From assembly GCF_027744825.2 (NCBI RefSeq), contig NC_071335.1, forward strand, positions 17,730,001 through 17,794,000: a stretch of 64,000 nt of DNA, given 5' to 3'. Positions 1 to 39,678 of the stretch are shown here, one piece after another. This stretch comes from Synchiropus splendidus. Taxonomy: Eukaryota; Chordata; Actinopteri; Syngnathiformes; Callionymidae. A model generated the notes under the pieces. The model saw nothing but the letters and a program-made list of their open reading frames with translations, was not told the DNA's origin and did no database searches. Made by a program: the position numbers and the translations under genes. Position 1 is the stretch's first letter, and each line of letters opens with the position of its first letter.

Positions 1-3000
1 TAAAAGCAAATAAAATAGTGTTGGGAGACAGGAATTTGTGGAATTGCGGGCCAGAACATTTCAGAGACGTGATGGCCCTTAGTAAACAGAGCCAGAACAG
101 TGAATGGTGGGGTGTGCCGTGTCTTTTCAGTGCATATGTGCATTTGTGGCGAGACACTGGTTAAGTGTTTCCCTATCTCTCTGTCTGACTGCGGGTGGCT
201 ACACATGTGTGGCTGCAGACAGTGTTACGTGTGGCTTTCCCTTCGATGCCACATCGATGACACACATGACTCGACTTTGGGAGACAGCACCAGAGCGAGA
301 CAGGTACTGTTTTTTTATCTGTGGCTTTTTGAACACAGAGTAAAAGCTCTCCATCGGATCAGGTGGTCACCCTTTGCCATCACAGCTCAGGGATTGGGGT
401 TAGAAGAAGTTTATTATGGTTTATTATAAGTTCTGCATCAACCAGTCTGATGAAAATATTTAAGCTTATTGCTATCCACTGGATCATCCAGTGGATTCCT
501 GGAGGCCAAATCCTGAAACTGAACTGAGTCATGTTGTTAAGAGCAGACAATAAATTCATTATCAGTCGGCTCAGAATATTGTCAAGAACCCTCTCCTTGT
601 AGCATCAGCTACAATCTTGTCAGAGGTTGGCTTTCCTTAAATAGATTCAGAGCATTTGAATTTCTGTTTATATATACTACAGATTTGGACTGGGTGAAAC
701 ACACCGAACACAAAGACTATGACTGAGATCCATATGAACAATACAAACCTTGGAGTCTTTGCTTGTTGCTGCTGAGACACAGTGAACACACTGACACTGT
801 GGGACAAACAAAAGACATTTAATGTATTCTGATCTAATATACAACGAATTTCACGACGAGGATGCCCCTTACCACCACCACCGTCTGGCAACTGAACCAC
901 TTGCTATAGCTGCAGTGGAGGGTAGAACACATTGCACATCCTTAACAGTCCTCTATTGGAGGTGAGGGACAAAAACCGTGAAAGACTCCCACTATGTTTG
1001 TTAGGGGGAAGGGTTTTTCTGGGATTAACTAAACTCCCTGATCATTTTACATCTTTTTATGTGGATATTATAACTCTCTTTTGTACAAAACTAAAAGATA
1101 CTGTCGCCAATCTAGTGACTTTACTCAAAAAATTGCAGACTTTTCAGGCTATAAAACTGTTTTAAAGTGAGCCCAACTGTGCCCAGCAGCACATCAAAGA
1201 AGCACGCCTTGGAATGACAATCCTAACAAGCCACTGGTGTTCTCCGGGAATTTCAGTTTAATGACTCCTAACAGATAATTTACTGAAATGTCTGTGGACT
1301 GTCGCGGTTGTTTCATTAATATAACTGTGGCAATTGACCAGATAGATTTAGTGCACGGCACAATAACAAACTGCAGCAACCTTGCACGTGCAGACTTAAG
1401 TACTATAAATACCAGTTGGTTCCCGGTGAAGGCAGGTTTAATGGGCCCTTTAGTGGCACTCCAGACAGTTACCCTGGTGGATGTGTTGAGAATACCAAGT
1501 TCCAGAAAGTGTTTTTTGGCTCTCATCTGAGACTCATGGATGCAAACATCCATGAAAATGTGTGAGTCTGCACACCCTTGCTCCGGTCAGACAGCGCATA
1601 GCTGTGGTGGGACGCAGGCAAAGAGCTTCTAGACTTCAGAGTCAACAACGTCTGCTCTCTTTGAGAAGAGACGAGGTGATATGTCTTGTCTCCTTTGCTC
1701 CCCGACTGGTGTAGTGGAGGGACGCGCTCAGGTTGTGAGGATGATCGTAAGCAACTACTCATTTACGCAAACAGAATTTTGTTACAGGTGTCCGTGGTTT
1801 TGCCGTACAGGTGCAAATAAGTCCCATCCACCCGAAGTCTCCTTGGAGTTTGGAGCAAACAGCTCTGTGCCAAATGTTCAGACCCAATCCCGAAATAAAG
1901 CAGATAATGAAGTTTCAGTTTAGCAGTCGCTATATTGAATCACTGAAATTGCCATTTAATTGTTTGTAGGCTGGTGTGTGGTTGTCTGTGTCCAGCCCTC
2001 AACTGCCTTGTGCAGCGTGTCTCCGGCCTCTCCTCCAACCTCTGTGGCCCTGGGGTATCCTTGTGCCGACTTAAAATATACCACTCCAGTGAGTGTGATA
2101 ATCCTGTTTACACAGCATTGTTTTATGTAACCATCAGATTACTTCTGACCAAATGCGTCTCCGCAGACCTAATTGAGATCCGATCACAGTGTGGTCGGGC
2201 CCATTCCCGCTCATCGAAACACGCCACATCCTCAGATTCTCCCTGTGGTGTTGCACACAAACACGCAGGGAAAAGACGGAGAAAAACACCAACCATTAAA
2301 GATGCCATACCATAATCTCCTCCAGAGAAAGCTACAAAAAAACTGTCATTTTTTGATGCAACAAAACCACAACTTGTGGAACACATTGGATGAAATGACT
2401 ACATGACTCATTTGGTTGCGGGAATCCAGCAGGATGGGGGAAATGAAACCATGTTACTGTACAGAAAGAGTGGGCTGGGAGACGTGTTAGCTGGTGCAGG
2501 GGTAACAGAAGGAGAACAGCTTGACAAATTCATGCTAAAGCAGATGAGAGAATGGACTTGAAAGGAAGATGGTCAGTTTGCCTTGTAAAAAGTGTCAATG
2601 TTGGTAGAGCCTGTTGGATTTCACTCTTATTGACACAATGTTGGAGTCTCATAAGCGCTTTGTACTTAGAACCTTATACTGGATGTAACCTATTTAATAG
2701 TGCATTTCGATATTTGCAGGTCCAACAGTAGAACAGGGTCTTTGGATAGTTTCCCTGGAACTATTCTCTTCTCTCCTCTGCAATACATGTCACCAAATGT
2801 CCACTATGACTGTTTTTAATGCAGGAGACTCTTACCATAAGTCTGAGTAACATTTGAATAAGAAGAGTCCAGGTTACAGTTTCTCGGCGTGCAGTCATAT
2901 TTGGATCAGATCCAGCGAAGAACGGATGATCTATAATGGTTGGTTAATTCAGTCTTTCACATAAAATGTGATATTTTTATATACTACATTCATCACTGAG

Positions 3001-6000
3001 AACCCAGACGTTTCTGCTCATTCCTGTTTATTATGTGGCTCTATGCAAATTACTGTTGCGTGTATTCTACTGTGACTCAGTCCTAAAACAAAATACATGG
3101 AAATGTTACGTCATTCTCGTCCACTTCCGTCACAGAGATCTTTCCGTCTCTAGGTTTATTCAACCAATGCTTAAACACAAAAGTGTTCCGTATTGAATTT
3201 AGAGACGGCTTCCACTGTTGTGTTACATAATCGCTGCCGCCTCCTCGCTCTCTATTGTAGTTTGTTGTGGTTGTGTGCATCTTGACGTTCAGAGTAATGC
3301 GTCACTGCTGCAGACGGTCACACCACCGGCCCCAGCCCTGGCCCGTAAACAGGACAGGTTCTCACGGAAAGGATACTTCTATCAACTAGGCTAGTTCCTG
3401 AAAAGGTGCTACTAGTTAAAAAAGGCACAGACTTGGCACTAGTCCTGATGTGTGTGGTCTTGTGTCTGTCACTGCTGTCTGCAGCAGCTCATCATAGATG
3501 AGAGGAAGAGTACTTTGGACTGGGCCTTGTTTTGGAGTACAAAATTTCACTGTCGTGGCCAGGTGGTGGGAGCTGGTGCTCTTCCGATCTACCTGTAGCC
3601 CAACTCACGCTGGGTAGCTGGTTTTGTAGAAATTACTATTCAGGCTAATAAACACTTTATCCCTTCAGACATGGCAGCATGTCTGAGTCCTGTGTGTGTG
3701 TGATGCAGAAGCATACAACCAGAGGTACTGGACGCCTGGTTTGCCGCTGAAAAAGGAAATTCTGTCGCAACCTTTTTTAAAAACTGGGCTAGGAGAGCCT
3801 GCTTGAAACTCTGAGTTGTCAACTGCGCAGCCTTGAACCATGACAGACACAGACCCAGAGTCCCAAGGAGTGTTCTGAAGGGGAAAATGGATAAATTAAC
3901 TCGATTCCCAAATAAGAAAATGGAGTCACCGATCAACAAATTCAAAGCCAATAACTGCTAGTCAGCGAAGAAACATAGAGGAAAATAGCCAAAAAGGTGG
4001 AAAGAAAATAATGGAATTGGAGAACATAACAATAAAGGTTCATATGCAGAAACAGTGCAAACAAAATTGAACGAATGACGAACCCATCCTGAAGAAACTC
4101 CAGCAGGGCGTTAGGAAAGTCAAGGTTCTCACTGGAAAAGTCACCATCCATGAATGGAGACTTGACCATGATCAGCCAATACAGATTAATAGGAGGTTAA
4201 ATGGGTAAATGTTTGGCCTATATGATCCGTGTACGGCACATCTAAACTAGTATTAAGTGTTAATAATGATCTGCCAGTTTATTCTCTCTTTTATATCTCC
4301 ACCCTGTTCATGTTGGTGTTAGAAGAATAACATTTCTTTTTCCACTTTGTTAACCCCAAAATAGATCATCCTTCAAATGTGTAATTCAGAGATAAAACAG
4401 GTTGTATGGTGTTATTGCACCTCCTGGTTGGTTCCTTGTGAGACATGCACATTTTAAGGGACCTTCCAGTGACATGGATTCCCGCCTCCTTTCCGCCTAT
4501 ATATAGTAAAAAGGGCTTTCCAGCAAGAGTTTGTCACCTCACCCGCCACAGACGCCATGATCCGGATTAATTGACTGACTCTGGCGCATGACTGAGGGTT
4601 TCTGCTGGCTCCTCCTGATGACCACTGATTTACAGTTGATGTATAAAATAGGTGGAGCGCTTGTAATATATTCTCCCTCCAGTTTTCAGCGGGATATAAT
4701 GTTTCAGGGTAAAAGTCAATAACATGGGTTGGGTCACAGCGATGCTTTGAATCATCGTGTTTATATTATTTGGTTTCTAACCGCATTCCAGTCGCCATGT
4801 CGTGAATCAACTCCAAATGTAGGATTGGCCTCGCAAGTCGTATTTAGTTATGTCAAGGTGGAGAAGACTGACTTGGCAACCCTGATGGGAAATATCAAAC
4901 ATCTGCACTGAATTGTAGCTCATTTTGAATCACATCTTCATCAATGCCCTAACTATTACCCCCTATCTACAACAGCGCCATGGTGCCACAGTGACTATAA
5001 AAGCTTCACATGGTTTTCCCCTTAGTATTTATTTTATTTGTCAAAAAATTAGGTCACATTAATTGACGTTATGCAACATTTTTTAAACACCAACCATTTT
5101 ATGGTTTGGTATTCCTCTGGAAAAGAGTGTGAATCTCATAAAAGAGTAGCAAGGGAATTTCATTTCGCCATTTATATTCACCAAACCTTTTAAAAAGCCA
5201 CCAAACCGTTTTTATTTCACCACAGTAGGAGATTGCATGGCAGAGGGAAGTGACCTCGGCTTGGTTATTCAACTGTTTACACGTGTTGTGCAGGCAAAGT
5301 GGCATTATTGTGTGTACCATGTGTGTTTACTTTTGTCTGGTGAAAGTCAGTGTAGCCCTTGTTTGTCTGGCAAATGTTTTCTTGTTGTTTACACCCTTAT
5401 AACGTTTTAAGTCCGTGTTGTTACCGAGGAATTGGAAACTCGTGTGCCTAAAGGCAAACCTCACTGCTGCTATGTTGAATTCACCACTTGTAATAATGAC
5501 CCCTTCAGACAGGAGCATAAACACGATCACAGCCACCTGTCACAAGACGAGGCAGTCCACAGAACATCAGTCAAGAAGCTGAGGAAAGTGAGTTACCAGC
5601 AAAGTCTAGTCCGCTGGAAAAACTTCGTCCACAAGCAGAAACAAGTTATGTAATTGTTGTGACGCAGTTTAAAATGAAAGATTTAAAAACGCATCACATG
5701 AAAAGGTGACAATATATTGAGGGTTTGTTTTTCACAGGAACTTGTAAACATGGTCAGGTAAGTTTAGAAATAATGGGTCTTGAAAAGAATGTGATGAGAA
5801 AGTGTGTGGGTCATTTAAACACCGTTTGCTGTTAACCACTGGATGTGGCCGACTTGCTCCCTGCTGTTGCCATCCTGCGTGCTTCTCCGGAAGTCGTGTT
5901 CTCTGATTTACAGAGTGCAAAGTGCAGGTTGCTTTGAGTATGCACGGCACGACAAATGGCTGAAACGATCTATGTTGCTGACAGTGGGCACGCCAACAAT

Positions 6001-6506
6001 TCTTTTTTTTCTAGTTGTCCTTCATGAAGTCATAGCCACAGTGCAAAATTGGGGGAAATTATACTTTTGTTTTTACAGTTATTTATTAGTTATTTTTAGG
6101 CCCCTTTCCCTGTTATTATATAAATAGATTCCCCCTGGATAATGTTCTATTTTGCTTGTAAATGTCTTCCTGTCCCTCTGAATAAATGTGAAATATATTG
6201 AACTATAATGTATAATATATAATTTGTGAAAGTTTGATGGTTATCCACCACTTTAGGTGGATTTAGGATGTATAGTGAGAATCTTCTATCTACATAAAAT
6301 GGAAAAATATATCATTATTATAGCATATATTTTATGATTTCATGCCATGGTGTTATAATTGTAATAATATTTAAATAACAAAATTGCTTTGACAGCCCCT
6401 TGTATTAGAAAATAATGTCCTCTCTTAACTTGCCCTTCCTTCGTCCACATTTCTTGTGTCAGCAATATTTTTGTTTTGTTTCTTGTATGTGCGCTTTTGT
6501 GAGATT
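1..6506. other. Intergenic flank, no gene recognised
   Basis: I see no exon series, tRNA or recognisable protein. Open frames are short and do not resemble known families. Two local points stand out. One is a TATA-like sequence (CTATATATAG near 4496) about 50 bases before an ATG at 4557, which opens a frame of only five codons. The other is a 15-base exact match to a sequencing-adapter end at 3576-3590. A frame at 1288-1530 has several N-glycosylation-like triplets but no family I can name. Confidence 0.6.
3576..3590 (+). other. Exact match to the 3' end of Illumina TruSeq adapter
   Basis: The bases gtgctcttccgatct equal the last 15 bases of the common Illumina read-2 adapter. A chance 15-base match to a stated sequence in 128 kb of both strands is very unlikely. 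This suggests untrimmed adapter at a contig join or gap fill and not biology, but genomic coincidence is possible. Confidence 0.6.
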
Positions 6507-6656
6507 TGTGAGGTTTCAATGAATTAGTTGTTCAAGTCCAAATATTTTACAGCAGACAGTGCCATCTGGTGGCCTCTGACAATCATGACACTGTTTCATG
6601 AAACCTCATCAACCCTTCAATACTGTGTCATGAAACCTCACCTACCCATCACTACT
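6507..6656 (+). repeat. Dispersed repeat, right half of the fold-back family
   Basis: This stretch is clearly similar to 60941-61088: gtgaggtttcaatgaattag, then an A/T-rich stretch, ttttacagcagacagtgcc, tggtggcctctga, the words cactgttt and aaacctcatc, and ccttcaatactgtgtcatga. The left arm found in the other copy is not visible here, so this copy is truncated or incomplete. It contains a perfect CTCF-type core at 6559-6572. Confidence 0.7.
6559..6572 (-). promoter_or_regulatory. Candidate CTCF core motif inside the repeat
   Basis: On the minus strand this reads CCACCAGATGGCAC, which fits all 14 positions of the vertebrate CTCF core CCASYAGRKGGCRS. It lies inside a dispersed repeat. Occupancy cannot be judged from sequence. 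Confidence 0.5.
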
Positions 6657-11462
<4,806 letters not shown>

Positions 11463-11784
11463 ATAACATAAAATCCACCCCATTGTGATCAAGGAGGTGA
11501 TGAGGATGTCTGCTGAGTGAAATTACTTAAATGAACTACATGAAGCTGTAGAGCCACTGAAGGGGTGTGGAGCGACAGGAGCTCTCTGAAAGTCAACCTT
11601 CTTTGTCTTTTGGTTTCAACAGGTTGCTAACATTCTACTCCTGACCTGTAGACCGACTTATTTTTATCAATGATGAGCAAATCTGATCCTGGCCTACGAC
11701 CCATCGGGACAGGAATCCCATCATGCACAATATAGGGACGTATGAAATTGGCAATATAAGATATAATGTATTGAAAATAGCATC

Positions 11785-12125
11785 TCACCCAAGACCGAGT
11801 CGAGACAGAGACCTAAGAATATAGACGCCAAGTCCAGAAACAAGACTGTGACGACCCAAAAGTGACTCGTGACCATGACCAATGAGGGGAATGAGAACAA
11901 GCACAAGATCAAGCCGAAAACACAATACAACACACGCATAAGTCAATGAATCAAACAGAATCACAAATGTATTTTCTTACTACACATGATGCAGACACGC
12001 TAATCATTTTTTCAATATCACAAATGCAAATGCTGTCAGCCACCAACAGTAGTAGCTTCTTCTGTATTCAATTTGACCTTGGTCTCGACTCGGTCTCGGG
12101 TTTGTTGGTCTTGTCTACAACACTA
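11785..12125. mobile_element. Probable small inverted-repeat DNA element
   Basis: gaccgagtcgagac at 11793-11806 is exactly reverse-complementary to gtctcgactcggtc at 12082-12095, about 275 bases apart. Both arms are embedded in similar GA/TC-rich words. The arrangement fits a non-autonomous terminal-inverted-repeat element. I could not fix the ends or a target duplication, so the family is left open. Confidence 0.45.
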
Positions 12126-13380
12126 GCCCGAGGGCTTGACATTCTGCTTACTTATCCACATTCTCCCTGCCATTGATTCATGTATTACGATTCATGACTT
12201 GCCCTGCAGTAACAGCAGCAATATAGTCCTGTGATTTGTGCCTTCATGTGTTTGTTTTGATGAACATTGAAACTGAGCCAAATGTCAATTTGGTGAATCA
12301 CCTTTAGTTGAACCATGAAACATTTTCCCTCCTCCAACTTGGGAAAAAAAAATAGCTTTACGTTGCATAATCCTCCAAGTTTACCAGAAGGTTCAATAAA
12401 AGCATTAGCTTGCTTTGAAGGGAGAAATATAAAATGATGACTCACTCTGAAAAGAAATAATATTGTCATATTTGCACATGGCGAGACAGCAGACCTGTCG
12501 GTGGTCTGCCCAGCTTTCCATGTTTCTTCTTTGCGGTGATGAGGATGATGTTGAGTCGAGGGCAGTGTCATACTTTCCCCCACAGCTGCTTCGTGTACTT
12601 TTCCCTGACCAAAGAGAGAGAACATCACCATGCAACGGGATGGGGCCAAATAGCAGACTTCAAAAGCACTTCAGGTTTTGTCTCATTGGAGTCGCTTTAA
12701 TATATATGGAAGTGGATTTGGCGATATATATTTTTTAAAATTGAATTCAGCCCTGTTGCAGCTGATCCTGAATGCAAAAGCACAACTCATTTATTCACGA
12801 CTGTATGGCTTTGTTCATGAAGTGTTTTAGGATAGAATGGATTCAAATTCACAGTGAAACAAAATATCTATTGTAGTTAAGTTATTGGCCCATATCATAT
12901 AATACAAACCACTATTTATCACATCCATGAGCCTGAATGATTGTCTTTCCTTCTCTTCTGCCTGGTATCTCCATCATTCTTTGTCCAACACGTACAAGTC
13001 TCTATATACTCAGAGGTGCCCTCTAATGTACTTTTGCCTTAGATTATTTATTATAGAACCCTAACTGCCAGGCGCAGAGTCGCATGTCAATCTCATATTT
13101 TCCACTTACAGTGCAAAAAAAAAAAAAACACGAGAAAGAGTGACTTATTAACCACCGACTTCTCTCTTTTTCTCACTATTTCAGCAAGTTTTCACCGTAA
13201 CTGTGGAAACGCTTGTGATTTTACTGATGAGGTGAGATCACAAGCTTTGCCTTGACAACTGGAAATAGTGGCATCAAAATGCAGATGTCACACTAGGGTT
13301 TCCTAATTTTATTTGGCTTTCTTCATCACCTTACTCAGTCTCATCTCTCAGCTGAAACAGTTACAGAGTTGGATGTCAAT
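12126..13380. other. Intergenic, no gene recognised
   Basis: No supported gene. A 154-codon minus-strand frame at 12185-12649 has low-complexity composition and no recognisable domain, so I treat it as chance. Text near 12910-12990 weakly resembles 50780-50860, perhaps an old dispersed repeat. Confidence 0.45.
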
Positions 13381-14067
13381 TGTTGCGGGCTGACCGAAGG
13401 CTCGGGAGATCGAGAGTAGATTTAACAGGGTTTATTCACAATTACGCGAGTACACAAAAGACGAACAGGAACTCTGAACAAGGGTGCCGATACCAGAAAC
13501 ACAGAACGGGAAATACACTCAACACCAGGGGAAAAACTTGAAGCAGGAAAGAGGCGAATTATAAACAAGCCTAAGTAATGGGGACAATGTAAACACTCGA
13601 AAATTAACTCACGAGGCCCAAATAACAGAAAGCGCTCGGTGGTGGTTCTACACACACACAAGGAAATAACTATGACGTGAGGAAAACAAAAGGTGAGTTG
13701 TACAAAGAACTAACACACAATCAAATAGCGAGAAGCGAGAAAAAGAAAAATGAACAAGGAGAACAAACTACGGAGGCGGCAGAAAGAAGATCAAGCACGT
13801 AATGAAATATAATGTAATAATAAATAATGGAAATATACAACAGGAGCACGAGAGGAGGGAGGATCGAGAGGGTTTACCATGAGGACGTGAAGCAACCATC
13901 TGGCAGCGCAGACTGGAACCCAGGTGTAGAAATCACTGGAGTCTGATCAGCGGAATGGGATCCAGCTAAGCTGCTGTGAAGCGAGAGAGAAGGAAAAGGA
14001 ATCGACACACTAGAACACAGAAAAATAACAAAATAAAAGCACAAGAGAAACAAAACATGACACAACA
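13381..14067 (-). mobile_element. Probable solo LTR, minus strand
   Basis: The segment starts TGTTGCGGGC and ends TGACACAACA, giving TGTTG...CAACA inverted termini of the retroviral-type TG...CA class. Read on the minus strand, an AATAAA signal (tttatt at 13431-13436) lies about 50 bases before the end, as expected for the R/U5 boundary of an LTR. No reverse transcriptase or gag frame is present, so this would be a solo LTR. The flanking bases (tcaat and ttgga) are not a matching target duplication, which weakens the exact borders. Confidence 0.45.
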
Positions 14068-15150
14068 TTGGATTTGTTGAGGGTAAACTACACCTTACGC
14101 CTGACGGAATATTTGCATTACACTGTGTATTGAGCCCTTTTTTCCTCCTCAGTATTTCAATTTGTGGATGGGGTGATGCCGCTCTGCTGTACTCCAAGAC
14201 AAGAGCTCGTCCTTCCTTGCATTATTATCTTGAATTTGGTACACATGCACTGCCAGGACCTGATAAGGATTCACCTACTCAGGGTTGTCGTTGGTCAGGC
14301 TTATGTTCAGCAACTTTAAGTGGCCAAAAGACTGAGTACTGAAGGACTACGTTTTTCCATTACATTATATTTTCTTCCCTAAAACATCATTTTCATGTAT
14401 GGATTGGCACCACAGTGGGCGCAGGTTTTTATTCCAGTCAGTCAAGAGGACTCAAGTTCACCAATCAGGTGTCCTAGGAGTGTTACTGGCGACTTTGCGG
14501 GGGCTCATCTGAGCAATGCCATTGTAAATAATGTGCGGTAATGCAAGCTGTTACACGGCCATACAGAGAGCGTCATGTGGTACCGACTGGCCGGTTGGTG
14601 TGTACTTCTAGTTCGGTGAAGATTAGCCAAGCCATTTCAAGGGCTACTTCCTATGTGCATAGGGTTTGAGAGTAAGATAAAATGACAGCTGACAGCTTAA
14701 GTTTTTAAAATTATACCCACGCGCACATCCCGTTTTCAACTCCTGGACAGGCCTGAAACAGAACACAGACAAGCCTAAACAACTTCAGTATTGCAGGTCA
14801 GAAGGTTAGGTTCCTCCTGAAAGGTCGGCATGTTGGGGCTGTCACCTGGTGCCCGGCAATTAGGAGTAGCACAGGTTTTGTAAGTGGTTTTCAATGGTGA
14901 GATCCGAGAAACAGTGTCAAGTTATCAGCAGATGTGAAGTAAAGGACGTATTCACCAAGTTTGAAGCCTTGAAAAAAACCTCTGTTTAAATCTAAACGAC
15001 TCAGGGTACAACTCAGCCCAACTTGTTTTAGTTCGCACCCCAGCCTTCAGACTGTTAAGGGATCAGTACAGCGGTGACGGTGGAGAAGTGAAAGTAGGAG
15101 GAGTGTGTTTTGGACTGTCATCCCATTGAAGAGACTAGTTGTAGTGATCA
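14068..15150. other. Intergenic / distal upstream of abcc6
   Basis: No gene seen. The stretch 14405-14480 (gcaggtttttattccagtca and following) resembles a motif common in fish dispersed repeats, but I could not place it in a family. Confidence 0.4.
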
Positions 15151-15585
15151 AAATCTAAGGCGAGAAGAGAGGGGTGTGAGTGAGTGAGAGAGAGTGAGAG
15201 AGAGAGAAATATTTCCACCCACCCGACAAGGAGACACACTCATAAACAGCGAGCAGATCGAGCGAGAGCCAGAAAGACCCAGGATCTCAGGAGAGCAGGA
15301 GCGGCAGCAGCAGCAGCAGTCTGAAGAGAAACTTTCCGTCAGAGCGGGATGCTTTGTTAAAGCTCAGGGAGAATCACTTAAAGGACTCACCAATAAACAC
15401 TCATCCTTCAACCTAGACAGACAGACACTACCAGGTGAAACCCAAGAACTCTGCGCTCCAGAGGAAGTTCTCAATCCCCTCAGTCACTTTCAGCCCCCCT
15501 CACATAAACGCACATGCGCTCGTGCTTGAGTGGAGGAGCACGACCAAACAAGTAGAGCATCAGAGAGGAAGGAGCGAGCGAGTGG
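15151..15585 (+). promoter_or_regulatory. Probable 5' UTR and proximal promoter of abcc6
   Basis: This stretch lies directly upstream of the chosen start codon at 15586. It includes a GA-rich simple repeat at about 15177-15208 and a CAG run near 15305. No TATA box is evident and the transcription start is not determined. Confidence 0.4.
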
Positions 15586-38004
<22,419 letters not shown>

Positions 38005-39170
38005 ATCCACATGACAGAGCTGGAACACTGGTGGACAAATGCAGCCCTCGTGGTGCTGCTCACTAAACAGCGGCAGCTGAAAATGCCACTCGATGTTGGC
38101 AACGTCCTGGACGCTAAGGAAGAGGTGCAGCGGTGCTTGTCCGTCGTAAAAGCCCCCATGGATGCTGCCCGCAATCTGGAAAAGACTTTTGTTAAGCCAT
38201 GAACATCTAAAGGGAAGCAGCCATGGATTCTTCAAACTATGCATCTTTTTGATAAGTACTGTTCAGGGGCTGGAATAATACTTTCTCAGCCGCAGCATCA
38301 TTTTCATTCTCTTTTTGAATGGGTCATATATGCAATTTTGTAAATGCAAATGAATTGAATGATCTTGTCTCAGGCTTTCATGTCGATGTTTACCTGTAAT
38401 ATATTTCCGCCTCATATATTATCTTAAAAAGAGGTGAACTTGCAGACTGACTGAGATTTCTTTTTAATGTTTCTGTTGTTCCAGAAAGTGGGACGATAAA
38501 TGCTTTGACACAGTAACCTTCACAAGGTTCACCCTGGCAGGCATAGGAGGAAATGAGGTTTTCAAAATTGAACCTTTTTTTGTATGTCAGAGAAATAACA
38601 TTGAAGCGAGCCAAGACGTTTACAAAACGGCCAACTATGTTGGGGCTTTTGTTTATTTCTGTCAAAGTAAACATTGAAGAATGCTGATAGAAACCCTGCT
38701 GGTCAGATTTAACCTGGAACCGGTGCTATAAAAACCACCATGAATGACGGGCTTGCCTCATGAAAACAATAGTGACATATCTGGGATTGTCCGCTTGTCG
38801 CCACCACACTATACAGGCCATATAAACAATACAAATTGAACCTACAAAAATAAGGGAAAACATTATTGCTTTGTACCAACACTGCAAACTGCCTATTCCC
38901 CTTCCACCTTCACTCTTGAATGAACCATTATATAATGAGCTTTACTCCTCTTTACTCTTTTGTCTTACTGGTTTAGACAATTTATCAAAGAAAGAAATAG
39001 GTTATTTATGTGACATGCCAAATGTATAAAGTGCTCTTATATGTATGAGGACTGTATTTATACTTTTTATAACAAGCCTGTTTAAGTTTCACTGTGCGTT
39101 TACTTTTCCATGTTCTCGGTCTATACATAAATGCTGGACAATAAAATGTATTTAAATAAACATGGCCTCT
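38005..39170 (+). other. abcc6 3' UTR with poly(A) signals
   Basis: No further gene lies between the stop and two AATAAA signals at 39140-39145 and 39155-39160, giving a likely 3' UTR of about 1.15 kb. Confidence 0.6.
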
Positions 39171-39678
39171 GTTTTTTCTTCAAATAAATTGGCTTCAGGA
39201 TAATGATGATAATGATAGTGATAATAATGTTAAACCTGAGTTTTAAACAGCTTGACAACATTCCAACATTCGATTCCCACATTCCAAAAACCTTTCAATA
39301 ACATTTGAAGTGGAAGATGTTATTCATTCTTTTGATATTAATCCTTATGTCACATATTTCTATACTGAATTTATTTATTTTTCTATGTTCTTTTCTATGG
39401 AATAATAGTTTATTCTTTAATTTTCTTTTTTTTTTTTTTGCAGAACAACACTAGTGTTTCTCCACCAATTTCAATTCAATACAGTTTTAATGTTCCATTT
39501 ATCAAATACACAATTTCTACAGCTACATTTTATCATTATGGTTATGTCATTTAATATTCGTTTAGTTAATGTTTCCAATAATGTTGTCTCCACTTTGACC
39601 ACTAGATGGCCAACGAGTTCCGTCCTTTTATAGCTGATACAAAGAAGAAGAGTTGGCGGTTTGTTTATTGTTGTTGCA
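39171..39678 (+). promoter_or_regulatory. abcc6-cep20 intergenic gap and cep20 promoter region
   Basis: About 0.5 kb separates the abcc6 poly(A) region from the cep20 ATG. It is AT-rich, has a poly-T tract near 39430-39440, and carries the CTCF-like motif at 39599. No TATA box is evident, which is usual for a housekeeping centrosomal gene. Confidence 0.45.
39599..39612 (+). promoter_or_regulatory. Candidate CTCF core motif in the abcc6-cep20 gap
   Basis: The plus strand reads CCACTAGATGGCCA, matching 13 of 14 positions of CCASYAGRKGGCRS. It sits 67 bases before the cep20 start codon and 440 bases after the last abcc6 poly(A) signal. It could insulate the two tandem genes or act in the cep20 promoter. 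Confidence 0.45.

Noticed and set aside
1288..1530. 80-codon frame with several N-glycosylation triplets
   Set aside because: Looks faintly like an extracellular protein fragment but has no recognisable motif and is shadowed by a longer minus-strand frame.
12185..12649. 154-codon minus-strand frame
   Set aside because: No family resemblance, no splice or promoter support, and an overlapping plus-strand frame of similar quality.
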